64,000 bases of DNA. It comes from Dermanyssus gallinae (lineage: Eukaryota; Arthropoda; Arachnida; Mesostigmata; Dermanyssidae). Location: positions 1 through 64,000 of the forward strand of contig QVRM01005213.1 in assembly GCA_003439945.1 (NCBI GenBank), given 5' to 3'. How positions within the stretch are numbered: the first letter of the stretch is position 1; the number at the start of each line of letters is the position of its first letter. A program made the translations under genes and the position numbers. Positions 29,138 through 41,188 of the stretch are shown here, piece after piece. Under the pieces are notes generated by a model that had not been told where the DNA came from, did not search any database, and was given only the letters and a program-made list of their open reading frames with translations.

Positions 29138-29436
29138 ACTACGACTACTACACCACTTAAAGTGCTAGTCAGACTATTTCTTCTTTTCCTACTACGCCTG
29201 GCTCGTGTGCATGTTTGTATGTATACGCGCACCGCAAATATCTCGCCTCCTCGGATGCGTCCGCGGATAAAGCAGCAACACGCGTTTTTAACCACCAAAA
29301 CTTGGCGCCTAGACTTTTCGACTCGAGAATGATTCACACACATCCTCCCTCCGGTTAGCCCGGCCGCTCGTTCGTCGCCCGGCCGACCGCGTGTCACGAG
29401 CCTGGCATAACACAAATGTCAAATAAAACAAACAAA

Positions 29437-29482
29437 CGATCGATCGATCGATCGATCGCTTGATTGACTGATTGACTGATCG
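29437..29482. repeat. (CGAT)n and GATTGACT tetranucleotide repeats
   Basis: Pure GATC-type repeat followed by GATTGACT units. Confidence 0.93.
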
Positions 29483-30899
29483 ATGCGAGCCAACGAATCA
29501 GCGAATAACAACGACACAAGGATCAAGCAAGCCACACACACACACAAAAAACAACATGAACTAACAAAATAAATAACAAACAAATAAGAGGGAAAAAAAG
29601 GACGGCGATGCTGATAATGGCAACGAGGCGGCGGTGATGGTGGTGGCGGTGTCGGTAGCGGCAACAACCGCAGCAACAACAACAGCAAAACACCAGCGCC
29701 CTTCTCTGTACAGCGGCTACCCTTCATCTACCCTTTGGCGGCTGGGGGTGGGATGGCTGTTTTCCATGGCTCTCCATGGCTGTCTTGAATCACTCAAAGA
29801 TGGACAAATGTAGAACAAAGCTCTGCCGTCTGTTGTTCGCTGTATCGGAGGCCAACCAAATCAGCAGCAAATCAGCAGTTAGTTGATTTGCTCTACGTAC
29901 TCGCATTGGCTAAAGCGCTCGTACGTCGTCCGCCATTCGCCGGCCGGGAAAACAGAGAATTGTCATCGTCTGCGTTGTCGTCGGCGTCGGCGTTGTTGTT
30001 GTCGTAGGCAGCGGCGGCGGCACCGTCACCAATAGAGAGCCAATCATCATTCATAGCTCTGGGCGACGACTGAGTCGCGTGGACGGACCATGGGTGCGGC
30101 AAACCTGGCGTTTGAAACTGTAAACAGTTTGCAGCCCAACCAAAAAGCAAACCAGCCGTCAGCCAGCCAACAACCAGATAGGCAGACAGATTCGCAAGCA
30201 AACGGACCGTTAAACAGACAGATAGAAACCAAGCAGACGGACGGACAGACAGTTTGATAGCGCCAACAGAAAAACGCCAGCCATGACGCTTTGACGTTCA
30301 TATTCGCCGTGCCGCTACGGATGTCCCTGCTCTGATTCTGTCATCAGCTGACGCAGCAGCATCCTCATCATCAACAGCAGCAGCAGCAGCATCCTCATCA
30401 TCAACAGCAGCAGCAGCAACAGCAGCAGTAGAAGTTCTGATCATTGTTGTTGTTTTTGCTGTTGACCGATTTGACGGACTACAATAGACTACTATATAGA
30501 TATAGACTAGATAGACGATGACCGACCGGGATGGGATGCGACGCGACCACGATACCACCATCGGGCATCGGCTCAATCCAGCCACACGAGCATGAATGGG
30601 CCACGCTGCACTCCGGCGGCGGCGGCATGGTCAGCGAGCGGTTTGGATATCCGAGATGCTCGTTCAGAGAGCTTTTCGTACGATTCGGAACAGATCGGGA
30701 AGCCCCGCGTTGGCCCGCTGTTTCTGCGGAGTAGTGCCAATGCAGGCAGGGCTCGGTAGCAATGCGCCGGTATGAGTAGCGGTAGCAATGCCGAAGCATT
30801 AGCTCTTAATGCTGTTAATGATAATATGAAATAAATAGAATATGAAATAAAACGGTTAATGATAAGTTATTGTTGTTGTTGTTGTTGTTGCTACTAGTA

Positions 30900-31066
30900 A
30901 AGTTTTCGGGCTGACCCTCAGCCACCATTGAACGTCTACGGAACTGTTTTTCACATTGTTTCATAGACGGACTCCCACAAATACAAATGTGGGGCAACGG
31001 TGGGGCTCGAACCCGCGCACCTGCTATGTGTCTGTTCGTCGTTCCAACTTGCGGCAACCGGCAAAT
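30900..31066 (-). mobile_element. SINE-2 copy, head partly decayed
   Basis: The 3' body and B box (GGGTTCGAGCCCC) are clear on the minus strand. Beyond the B box the head is rearranged and the A box is not recognisable. The 3' side abuts a (TTG)n tract. Confidence 0.75.
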
Positions 31067-34000
31067 TCTACCAAACAACCCGCGATCGGTGTTGGCAGAC
31101 GACTCGGACGCACTACCGGAATCGAGCGGGGCCTCAAATCCGGTGCTGCTTCCCCACCAATATTGTCACCAAATTGTCAGCCATCCCACCGATGCATTCA
31201 CCCTGCCACGCATCCACCAAGTGGACGTTGCCACTTGTCGGAATTACTTAACTCGGGCGCAATCGTCTCGATCGATCACCTCAATGGTTTACAGCCATTA
31301 TGTCAACGACTGGACGAAATGAAACTGCAGCTCTGGACCCTGCTGCTTTTGGCACTACTGTAGTATTAGTGTGGTTGTGGTATAGTGGTGGTGGTTAGAC
31401 GCTCCACAACTGCTGCATTACCTACTACCGAGTAGTAATGTCCTCCTAGATACGAGCCACTGGTAAGTAAGCCAGTGGCACTAGAATTAAAAACATTTTT
31501 TTAAGGAGGTTGTTTTTAATGAGCCAGTGGCACTAGCGTTACGCTGCTGCTTAACGATGTCTTCTCGATCAATTCAATGATCATGGTCATGATGCTGCTG
31601 GTGGTGGTAGCAGTCGAAATCGCTACAGGACCAGTAGGACTGCTAGGTTGCTAGCAGTTTTAATGTTAGCTATTTTAAGAGGACGCGGAAAGGCGTCAAG
31701 GAAACTGTGAGAACGAAACAGTTTTTTGACATTGTTGTTGTTGCTGTTGTTGTTGTTGTTTTTGCTGCTGCTGCTGCCGCTGCTGCTAATGTTGTATCTG
31801 TTTTTGTAAATGTTGCTGTTGTTTCTGTTTTTGCAACTGTTGTTTTCGTAGGTATCGGAACGATCACATTCAGCCAAGTTCCGCTAGTTTTTAGGATTAA
31901 CAGGATCGGCTTTGCTCGCTGAAAACGATCGCCAACACAGCGGTATCACTGTCAAAGCGGCAACGCTAACGGACGGACCAGCGGTTAACGTCCGATGGCA
32001 ATGCGTTGTGTCCAGAGTTGCCAGAGTTAGTTAGAGTAGAGAGAACTAACCCCTCTCATCAGGTCCAAGAGTCCCCTCCCCCGCCCGTCGCTGATTGACT
32101 GAGATGATGCTGATACATATAGGTATATATGGGTGAGATTGCCGTAAACTGTGACGACAAAAAGAGGACACCGCAAAACGTACCAACCGAACAAATCGAA
32201 TCAAAATGCCACATATTTACTTCATATGCAATGTCGACGATGACGACAGCGACGACGACCACGATGGTGGTGGTGATAGAGCTAATGATGGTGATGGTAA
32301 TGGTGGTGATGATGACGATGATTTTTGTTTGTTTATCATTTGCCGCTTTAGGTGCGCAGAGGCGTCACCGCATCGCTGTGGCTTGTCATTGCAGTCGCTC
32401 GTTTCCGCTGTGACAACCAATAACTGGCTGGCTGGCTACTCGTCTGTTTACCCGTTCATTCTGCCCTCATATTCATTCACACTGATTCATTCACGCCTTC
32501 ACACGTAGCTTCGGTCAGTTCGTATGGCGGCGGCGACTCATCGCAATAGCGTAGCGTAGCGAGAGCCAGCTTGCTGCTGCTGTTGCTGCTCTTGCTGATA
32601 CCAAAGACCGGGCCCGCCCTACCGGCGTCGGCAATGGCGCGACGCCATGGGACGTCGGCACGAATTACTACTTCGTGCCTCTCGCCAGCAATCTTCATAT
32701 ACCGGACATTGACGGACTACCACTACGACTACTACTACTACTACTACTACTACCACTACTACCACTATTACTCTTCTATGGCTTCTACTACAACGACAGA
32801 TACGACAGTTCACGAGAAATTATAAGCGCGCCGATGAGCCGAGAGAGAGAGAGATACGCAGAGATACGCAGAGATATACCCTAACTAACTGGGCTTCTGC
32901 TGATGCTTGTGTTGCGGCTGCGGTTGGTATATGCAGCTGGTCGAACAACAACACCAACACCACCACCACCAACAACAAAAACAACACAAACAACAGCAAC
33001 AACAACAGCAACAACAACAACAACAACAACAGCAACAACAACAACAACAACAGCAACAGCAGCAGCAACAACGAGAAGCAACCTCGAGGAGGCAGCCGGA
33101 GGCAATGCTCTGAGGAGAGCACGTAGGCTGCTGCTGCTGTTGTGGTCGTCACGCCAATGAGGTCATGCCAGCTACGCGATGACCAACAGCAGAGTGGCTT
33201 GACTGTCAGCGTAGATGAACGTCACGCAGAGAGTGCGTGCAGCTGAGTGCGTTGATGACCACACCAGCTGGCGTTCCGACGTGTTTCCGACACTGAGGCC
33301 GCCGCGTTATCGTCACGAACTCGATCAGCGAATCAATCAATCAATCAATCAGTCAATCGCTGACAATCGCTTATCCGGCGGGCAAGCTACCCGGGTAATG
33401 TTGTCGTCCCTAGAAACCGAGTTGGTAACCGGCAAACTTTTCTGTTGCAAACGACTGTCTGGCGTGCAAGATTGTGTATGCGTCTGTGTTTCCTAGTCAT
33501 TTCGTTCGTTGATTTTTACCTCGCCTCTGCAATCGGCAGCCTACATTCCCCCCACACCTCTATCTTTTGTCGCCTCCTGTGTCTCTCTATTTTCCACTGT
33601 CTCCCCCCGATTTCAATTTTTCCCGATGTATCCTACCCACCGTTCGCCAGCTAAACAGAGTATTCGTAGAATGCACAGATTCTTAGTAAACTGGTTGAGC
33701 AAACATTTTCTTGCTTCTCCCCGCTGTCCCTTGGTTTCTCTGTATCTTACCGGCTTTTCACGCGGCTGATCAACCCCTAAAGAATTCATAAAACCCGTTT
33801 ATGTTGACTCAGTAGGCGAATCGAACGTCATCGGCACTTAGGAACGTTACAGACTATTACTAGATGCTTGACGTCGTAACAGTCATATGACAGGTCTTAC
33901 GCCTTAGGTAACCATATACGGAATAAATAGAAAAACACACGCACTGGTGTATTGGTGTTTTGTGGTCTGTGGTGAAGGTACATGTGTATAAATATTACGC

Positions 34001-34400
34001 TAACACTATTCAATGCCGACGGTAAGATAATCGAGTTGGTATGTTGGACAAATCAGCAGTCGTGGTAACGACGCTTTCACAACCCTTCGCCTTGCTTACG
34101 TACTTTACGGTTTGCCTGTTGGTATAGTGGTGAAAAATGCCAGCTTCTGGGTGTTGTAAACTTTGTCGAGCTTGGGAAGAAGGGGGGGGGGGCTGCATCA
34201 TACAGCGTACGGAATCTATTATCGCGTACGAAGAGTGCTATATAATACATACACTATTGCTCTCATGGGCTTTGACAGCAGGCTGTCTCTCATCTGTTCT
34301 TATCCCTGTTGTTGTTTGTTATGTATTCCTTGTATTGTTTTGTTGTTGGTGATGGTGGCGGTGTTGTTGGTGGTGGTAGTGGTGGTGGAATGGTGGGTGT
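31067..34400. other. Probable proximal part of the unc-76 intron
   Basis: Lies directly downstream of the unc-76 splice donor on the minus strand. Contains a GCCACTGG/CCAGTGGC hairpin near 31,456-31,479 whose right arm recurs at 31,522, triplet arrays and a G10 run at 34,183. No second unc-76 exon was found. Confidence 0.5.
32944..33078 (+). repeat. (CAA/CAG)n array
   Basis: About 130 bp of CAA/CAG/CAC triplets. It would encode polyglutamine in one frame, but no flanking protein is recognised. Confidence 0.92.
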
Positions 34401-34407
34401 ACTTACT
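34401..34407 (-). promoter_or_regulatory. Splice donor of the unc-76 coding exon
   Basis: On the minus strand the exon reads GACCA and then GTAAGTAC. GTAAGT is the ideal U1-pairing donor. Without splicing the frame stops one codon later (TAA at 34,405-34,403), so the donor explains why the conserved reading frame ends just where the family still continues. Confidence 0.85.
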
Positions 34408-34891
34408 GGTCCGACTTCATGATCTCCTCCTGCGAGCGCACCTGCACCGGTGCCAGCTGATCGGTCGTCTGGTCGTAGTCGCGGAGACACTTGGTGATCT
34501 TCTCGTCGAACGAACTCACGAGATCCTCGAGCGAGGCGCTGAACGCGCCCAAGTTCGGCTCGCCGAAGTCCAGCCCGAGGCACACATCGTCACAGAGCAG
34601 ACCCTCGTTGTCGGTGGGTGGTGGTGGCACCGAACGCCCGTCAGTACCATCAGCCCCCCCACCAACACCACCCCCGACGGCCGTTTTTGTGATCACTACC
34701 GTGGTCGTCCTGTTCGACGGCTTCGTCGGGACGGTCCTGCCATCGGTGAGTCCGGTGGGTCGGCCACCCGAGTCGTTAGCGTTGTGCTGCGGTGGCGTCG
34801 GCGCCGGCGGCAGGAGCTTGTTCGAGTTAAAGTCAGTGAAGTCTTCCTCAGCAGAGGCCAACGGAGCCTCGGCCAGCAGCTCCTCGGCCAT
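34407..34891 (-). CDS. unc-76: First coding exon of the unc-76 / FEZ (fasciculation and elongation protein zeta) homologue
   Basis: FEZ/UNC-76 proteins are cytosolic adaptors that bind the kinesin-1 heavy chain and link cargo to axonal transport; they are needed for axon outgrowth and bundling. The exon encodes about 161 residues. Near the start EAPLASAEEDFTDF matches the family N-terminus (EAPL.. followed by an acidic E-E/D-F motif). Residues about 118-162 hold SLEDLVSSFDEKITKCLRDY and then LAPVQVRSQEEIMKSD, the strongly conserved FEZ helix region. Between them is a Pro/Gly/Thr-rich linker, probably disordered. The exon ends in CA followed by GTAAGT (intron starts at 34,406), so a Gln codon is split; family members continue with Met-Trp-Trp, which I could not find in the window. 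I chose the Met at 34,891 because AAG precedes ATGG and it sits just before EAPL; Mets at 34,906 and 34,912 are alternatives. Third codon positions are G/C-rich, unlike the surroundings. Family assignment is from memory of the proteins, but the match is long and specific. Confidence 0.87.
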
Positions 34892-35360
34892 CTTTACGTC
34901 GCCCATCACCATGAGCACCGTTGAGCCCGTCAAGCACCGCGATGAACCAAGGCGCGTCGACGACGACAACGACGATACCGGCGCTGGTGGTTGTGGTGGT
35001 GATGATGAGAAGAAGGCGCGTCCGCAGCCCCAGCCCTTAGCACGGCCGCCGGCGGCAGCAGCACAACAAGGCGGTTGGGGTTACCAGAGGTGGCGCCGCT
35101 GTTACAGCAATTGCTGCTGTTGCTGCTATTGCTGCTGCTATTGTTGTTGTTACCACCAGAACCACTGGCAGCAAGGCAGCGCCCGGCGTCGACTCCTAGA
35201 AACCGCACAGCAACAACACCATCACCAGCAGCACAACAGAGGAAGAACAACAACCCAACACAGCAACACCGACAACAACACCAGCAACACCACAGAGGAA
35301 GATCGCAGCAACAACAACACCAACACCACAGAGGAAGAAAGAGCACAACACAGACAACAG
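34892..35360 (-). promoter_or_regulatory. Probable 5' leader or upstream region of unc-76, with CAG/CAA array
   Basis: On the minus strand this lies upstream of the chosen start. The frame stays open to a Met at 34,969, but that extension has no family likeness. Between about 35,108 and 35,345 the plus strand is dominated by CAA, CAG and GCT triplets, which read as TTG/CTG on the minus strand. I cannot place a transcription start or an untranslated exon boundary. A long plus-strand reading frame here is a by-product of triplet repeats and the antisense of the exon. Confidence 0.4.
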
Positions 35361-36012
35361 ACAAACAGAAAGTCAGACGCCCGTTTGTCAGTTAGATCAG
35401 TCAATCCGTCAATCAGTCAGTCAGTCAACGAACCAGTCAATTGGACAGTCAGCAATCAATTGGCTGCGTGGTTGGGCAGCTGGCTGTCAGCTGGATACTA
35501 TGTGCATACATACATACGTACGTACATACATACATATGTACGTACAATCATACGTGCCTGCCTACCTACCTATCTACTACATACACGTACAATACAGACC
35601 GCCAGAAACCACCAGACGATGCACTCTGCTGCTACTCGCCACTCACCACGTTACCAGAAGGGCTGGTGGTGGTTGTAATAGTCGTGCTGCTGCAGCTGCG
35701 GCTACTGCTGGTGCGCCTGGTATGACTACTACAGTCAGACGCAGCGCAAGCGATAGGAAATAGTAGCTAAAGGAAGGATGACGAGAAGCGGGAGGAGAGG
35801 GAGAAGGAGGAGAAATGATAGAAGAGGAGAGGGAAAAAGCAAAATTGTGTAAAAACCAGAATAAAAAGGAAAGAGAAGCAGGAGAAACAGAATGAGACAG
35901 GCAACGAAAGAAAGCGAGGAAAATTTTGCGAGATACAGAGAGAGAGAGAGAGAAGGGGGGGAGGGGGGAAGAGAGGGCAGAACGCGCGCCCAACGATGAC
36001 CGTCGTGTGCGT
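35361..36012. promoter_or_regulatory. Purine-rich tract between divergent genes
   Basis: After tetranucleotide runs of the CATA/CGTA type (35,505-35,580), the plus strand from about 35,760 becomes almost all A and G (GAGGAG, GAGAGAG and GGGGGG runs), continuing with interruptions to about 36,280. Such strand-biased tracts are common in arthropod promoters and can bind GAGA-type factors; that role is inferred from position between two oppositely directed candidate first exons. Long minus-strand frames here are only pyrimidine-rich translation (Ser, Leu, Phe, Pro). Confidence 0.35.
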
Positions 36013-36027
36013 CCACCAGATGGCGCT
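36013..36027 (+). promoter_or_regulatory. CTCF-like binding motif
   Basis: The sequence CCACCAGATGGCGCT fits the core CTCF consensus (CCA-S-Y-A-G-R-K-G-G-C-R-S) at every core position. CTCF is a conserved bilaterian zinc-finger insulator protein and often binds near promoters. The site lies within the purine-rich tract between the two candidate first exons. A single short motif can occur by chance, so binding is an inference. Confidence 0.45.
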
Positions 36028-36428
36028 AGTGCGGTGTTGCCAACGCAGAACAACGACCGGCGCACGGGCGGGAAGGGAAGAGGGAAGACACAAGGAAAAA
36101 GTCGGAGAGGAAACAGCGGGAGCCAAAGAGAGAACAAGAGGGAGAGAAAAATAGGAGAGAAACGCTGGACATGGTTTGACAACAACCACCACCAACCATG
36201 AGAGGTGGCCACAGAAAGCTTGAGAGAGATCGAGAAAGACAGAGCACGTAAGGAAGAGCGGAAAAATACCAGCAAAGTAACAAACACATGAACGGGGTAC
36301 GGGACGAGTCAGCCAGCCAACGTATGAAGACCGCACCGCATCAGAAAGAGATTCCGCTCGCTGGCCGATGATGCGCTGCTATGGGATATGTGTAATGATA
36401 CCGTGCGCGTCAGCGGTGACCGAGGGCC

Positions 36429-36473
36429 ATGGCGGAGAAGCCGCGGCCACCGCCCTCAATGCGAGGAGCGCCA
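36429..36473 (+). CDS. Candidate first coding exon of an unidentified plus-strand gene
   Basis: Fifteen codons start at an ATG in excellent context (GCCATGG) and read MAEKPRPPPSMRGAP. They stop exactly at GTAAGC, a good splice donor, with the frame at a codon boundary. The segment is GC-rich and sits about 1.5 kb from the unc-76 start, on the opposite strand, with the purine-rich tract and CTCF-like site between. I do not recognise the protein. The frame continues past the donor to 36,809 but becomes AT-rich and includes an (AT)n run, which argues that the rest is intron. If real, the next exon lies many kilobases downstream. Confidence 0.35.
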
Positions 36474-39420
36474 GTAAGCGTCAACTACACGCATACGCTT
36501 GGTTGCCTGCGACTCAAGCAACGCAAAGCTGTTCCTCAATTTGAATGTATGGTTATATATATATACAACTTACACACTGAAGAATACCAAAAGTACCATA
36601 CCGAAGTTTGGCATACTGAAGTTGCAAATCGTAATCACACCATCCTACTAACAAATATCTTCTCTTGGAAATACTACCACTGTTCAAATAGCGATGATGT
36701 CATCCACATAACCTCACTCAGTACCACTATTGTAACTCTAGCACTCGTTAGGTTTGCGTTCACGCCGTTTCTTATTAAAGATTTTTCTAGAAAGGTTAAT
36801 AAAAAATGAATCAATCTTCCTAAAAGTAGTTTTTAAAACTGCATTTTAAGTACGCTATTGCTGAAGTGGCATATACAGAGATTCCGCGAAGTTTCACGTG
36901 AACTAGCATTATATGCTACTTTAGTCTGCTGCTCACTATGCTAAGTGAGAGTAGGAATAACGACTGTTATTTTGGCTTCCCCGGGACATTGCCGACCAAC
37001 GATTCGTATCGAACTCTTACGCAACTATTGGGTTCAGACGGCCATGCATTGAGGTCCAAACCTACCCCCTTCCCTTCAAGTGGCGGGCTGAAGAACAAAA
37101 CCCAGAGAGTGGAGACACCTGTTTCTGACTATAGTTTAGTAAAGTAGAAACACGTTCAGCGACGGCTGCACCAATACATCGGTCCTTACGCATAGTAATC
37201 CGCGATACAGTACAAGTGATTATATTATTACAACTTATTGAGGTCCCAGTCACAAAATTCGTCACAGCGATTCATCAGATAGCGTTCGCTTCTCGCAATG
37301 AGCCAAGGCTGTGCTGCGGCGCCACATACGTATAATGGTACGCTAAAATGCCGAATTACTAAATCGAGCATTAAGTATTTGTATATACATGTATAAGCAT
37401 ACGTATACATAAAGGCTTTAGTTGAAAAGACTCGCTTCAGTCCGAGTCAGGAGCTTACCTTAACAAAACAGCAAAATGTTTCTACTAGATTCTATAAATA
37501 GGGCTTTTAAAAGATTGACTTCGACTCCCGTTCGATCTCGGCACCAACATTATGGAAAGATGCCATCATTTCGTTGTTTTTGAAACATACTTCTACACTT
37601 CATTCATATATCACACCGTGCAACTTAAAGGACGTTGTTTACTTAGTGTACTTAGTGTGAAAGTTGATTTTCCAATTAATGCAAACATGTATTTAATTGT
37701 ATATAACAAGGTCATTACTTTACTTTAGCGAGGATGACCGGTATAGTTTTTAAATGTCGATGATCTCGGTTTATGTCGTGGATCTTATTCGACGTCGTTC
37801 TTATCCAGAACTGCTTTGCTGCAAAATGTATCCCTTGGTGTATCGTGTCTGCTACAGTTTTTTGCTTTCGTAAGATCTGCCCACAGAAGATGAGCTTGCG
37901 AGCTTTTGGTGCGTTAAGAAATATATCTCTGCTGTTAGATTTCTTTCATTTGGCGCTAGCATTACATCGCCCGGTACCCCTAGCGTTGTGCAGTCCAGCT
38001 ATTATATTCTAAACGGGCTTGCTTTATCTGGGATACAAGGCTTGACAAACAGAGGGGAGACTCAACACTGCGGGGCCCAACCGACCTCCCTGGCAAACAC
38101 CCATGTGTGCCAAGTTTTCAGAAGCATATAAACACGAGTTCAAAACACGGGTTGAAATCATCAATTTGTGCGAGATAATATTTCAATTCAAAATTGGCAT
38201 GTGCTGTTTTAACTGATGCTGCGCATGGTTCTCTAATACCCTTATTTACTATTCGTACTAACCTAGGTTGTTGGTGCACCTGTGGTCTAGTAATATATTC
38301 GTTGCAAAACTACATAAAAAGATCGGTCGGAGTCTGGGCGTGTTATGTGCTCGCACAGACCTTGCAGCGTTCTTAGCATTTGTCCACATTAGTTATCCTG
38401 TGTATAGGTGAGTTGGGTTGCCGTATGGATGAGTGTGCTCTTGCTCTTGACACTTGTCAATATGCCGAGATGAGGTAACGCCTGACCGGCCGCCTCGGTT
38501 TGTACTTCAAGTCTAGACACAGATACTGTTTCACTTCATCCATACCTGGCTTTTGTAAACGTTCGAGAAGATCTCCTCCTCTCGGAGAATGATGTGCTGA
38601 TTTCGCCAACGCGAGTCGAAAGCGCTCGTGTCACTAACGACTATCACTCTCACGTTGCATGCGCTCGTTAGCGCACTAGCCGTCAAGCTTATAATCCGAC
38701 CATGCGACCCGGATTGCGGGTCAACCTTGCACTGGCGAGCGCGGAAAGTGCGCACAACGCATAATCGCGCTTAGTCCAGTGCAGATCTTCAGTTCCTGCT
38801 TCCTCCGACCCGCTCTTGTCCTTGGCGACTACAGGAATACCTGTAGTCGCTTCCCTGGCTATTCTTCAAGCGGCAGCTAATACCGACTCTCTTGGCTTAC
38901 GACGGTCTGCCAAGCGTCTTAGCCTGCCGCATTAAGGCTGACGCCGCAGCAGTCGCGTCTTCCGTGAAGGAATCGTGCGCCGTGCAAATCAACTGTACGT
39001 ACTTCTCGACAGATTTGCTGCATCTTTCTCACGTTCTACCACGGCCTACTTATTAGCCTGTCTTCTCTTCTCCTATGTGATGTTGCTTTTTGTCGAGAAC
39101 GGTGTCGCCGACTTTCTCGCAGACCTGCGACACTTAACAGTGCGCTTATGTTCTCCGGTACAAGATAAGAGTGTACACTTTGTGCTTAGGTGGTAACATG
39201 ACCTATAGTATGGTCATTTTCGAATGTATGATGGAGGAAATGCTCCTTTGCTGTCTTTGGACTGGCCGACGATCGTAAAATGAAACACTGAATCGGTATT
39301 GGGCTGTTTGTCCAAATCTGACACTGCAAGTCGGGCAGTCACGTTGATATATATATATATATATATATGGGGTCTCCCAGGAAAATTTAAAAAAGCGTCA
39401 TAGAAGTTGTAGAGATTGTT
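36474..39420. other. Non-coding
   Basis: Unique, AT-leaning sequence with few microsatellites. An ambiguous tRNA-like stretch at about 38,665-38,735 is too degraded to call. Confidence 0.45.
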
Positions 39421-40275
39421 AATATAAAGTTTTTTTCCAATAAAACATGGACTCTGAGAAGTCTTGTTTCGGAGTGAGAGTGATACTACTAAAATCCGTG
39501 ACACTGGTGTTGTTGCCCGACATAGAAGCACAAAATGTGCAATTGCGAGACAGCCAGCCTCCTATAAAAATAGGCACACCGTCGTGTTCGTGACAAAATT
39601 CTGCTTCTTCTTCTGAAGCATATAACACGCGGGCCAGAAGATGCGACATGGTTATCTAGAGGAGAATTTGCGAACAAGAATTGTTATTTTGTTAACTTTT
39701 ACACCCAATACCTCAAAATCATAATCCTACGACAATTCCGCGCTCAACTAGCAACACCTACGAGCCGTGATTGCTGAGTAATAAAAAATTTTCGACCGAG
39801 CATGTCAAGATTGAGTGCATGCATAAATTACATACCCAGGTAAGTCGCTCGTCATAGCTCTAGAGAATCGCACCATTAGGTGATTTATGCATGCACTCAA
39901 TCTTGACAAACCCGCCGAAAATCCTAATAACTCCGCAATCACGGCTTGCATTACCATATTTTAGATACCAAAATTATCGCCATGATTTGCGTAGTGCCTG
40001 CATGCGTTAGTTTTGCCCTACCCTGCAAATGGTCGTAGGTTTAATATTTTGAGGTATTGGGCATAAAAGCCAATAAATAAACTTCATGTTTTACAAATTA
40101 TCTTCGCCGCACACGACGATGTACGTATTTTCTGTATAGGAGGACTGATTGTCTTGCAATGGCACTTTGTGCCCCTATGTCGGGTAGCAACATCAGTGTG
40201 ACGGGTTTTAGTAATATCACTTTCATTCTGAAACAACGACTTCTCAGAGACCAATAAAAATTCCATAAACTTTTT
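39421..40275. repeat. Large imperfect inverted repeat (foldback element), arms about 400 bp
   Basis: The right half, read on the minus strand, repeats the left half. Matching blocks include CTGAGAAGTC..GTTTC near 39,451 and 40,230-40,245, ATGTTGCTACCCGACAT-type sequence in both arms, ACCCAATACCTCAAAAT against its complement near 40,050, AGCCGTGATTGC near 39,758 against 39,940, and a near-perfect block TGTCAAGATTGAGTGCATGC at 39,803 against its complement at about 39,885-39,905. The centre is near 39,855 with about a 45-nt loop. It could be a foldback transposon or two related elements inserted head to head. No transposase is recognised. Confidence 0.75.
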
Positions 40276-41118
40276 TTTATGAAAATGGGCAATTGTAGGT
40301 TCTTTCCTCCATGCGAGAACACTCTTTTAAAAGAGCCAGTCACAGGCATAACTGATCAACAACTTATAGAGAACATCATCGCCGCAAGGTCATTGCCGTG
40401 CATTTAGTGCATTGCTAATTAATATTGGGATTATCAGGATTATCACTAACAGCCCATTCACTAGGATCAAGTTTTATAACTCTATCTTAGCAGAGCACGA
40501 CACGTACTACAATTTTAGGCTTGAAATTTGAAGCAATATTTACCCGAGGAAGACGGCTTTAATTCGGCTTGCTGTGTTCTGAAATGGAAGAAAAACAAAC
40601 CGAAACGCACATTTTTAGCATCCTGCAACACGATTAAAGCTTAGACAGTACAAATAGATATGGTGATGGTCATTTGGAGTTCAGGAAACAAGCAGTAAGT
40701 ATGACACGTAAAATATACAATGTTTTCTAAATACATATTAAAAAGGTGCCAACGTACATACTGTATGTATCTCATAAATCGAGGCCCCAATTCGATGTAT
40801 TTTTAGCACGGAACAGTAAAAAAAACTATATATATATATATTATATATGCCGATGCTTTCACGTATCGATTCAGTAATATTTCTGTATTTTCAGTATACG
40901 GAGTAATTACTGTATTTCTCATCTATTACAGTATAATAAATATATTTTCTTTATACATGTCCTTTTGTTGCCATGTTTATGGCGATACGGTAATAATGAT
41001 AATATTATTTGAACAGTAAGCAATACATTTAAGCAATGGGTATAACTTGTTGTTCCGCTGGCGACACAAGCGTATAATATACAATTTTATAGCGTTTAGA
41101 TTTATAGAGTTTTACGAC

Positions 41119-41121
<3 letters not shown>

Positions 41122-41182
<61 letters not shown>
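41122..41182. repeat. (AT)n microsatellite
   Basis: About 60 bp of pure AT repeat. Confidence 0.97.

Positions 41183-41188
<6 letters not shown>

Larger units (their letters stand above)
22105..30899. other. Non-coding with many triplet arrays
   Basis: Contains a C14 homopolymer near 22,150, CAA arrays, (AT)n arrays and the SINE-1 at 26.7 kb. The 228-codon frame at 28.7-29.4 kb on the minus strand is a product of the CAA array. No exon recognised. Confidence 0.5.

Noticed and set aside
28729..29415. 228-codon minus-strand open frame
   Set aside because: Central part is poly-Val/Leu/Cys translation of a CAA array; no domain or splice signals.
29437..29482. CRISPR-like or regulatory short repeats
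   Set aside because: Plain tetranucleotide microsatellite without spacers; the sequence is eukaryotic.
30531..30799. GC-rich overlapping frames on both strands
   Set aside because: Three frames are open at once, as expected from GC-rich sequence with few stops; none resembles a known protein.
34491..35678. 395-codon plus-strand open frame, the longest in the window
   Set aside because: Its first part is the antisense of the unc-76 exon and the rest is Gln/Asn/Thr translation of CAA/CAG triplets; no family likeness.
35643..36336. Two long minus-strand frames of 189 and 214 codons
   Set aside because: They are Ser/Leu/Phe/Pro-rich readings of a pyrimidine-rich strand in the promoter-like tract.
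38665..38735. tRNA-like stretch (TTAGCGCACTAGCC ... GGGTCAACC)
   Set aside because: A-box resemblance is fair but the B box is deleted or mutated and no stems fold well; at most a decayed SINE.
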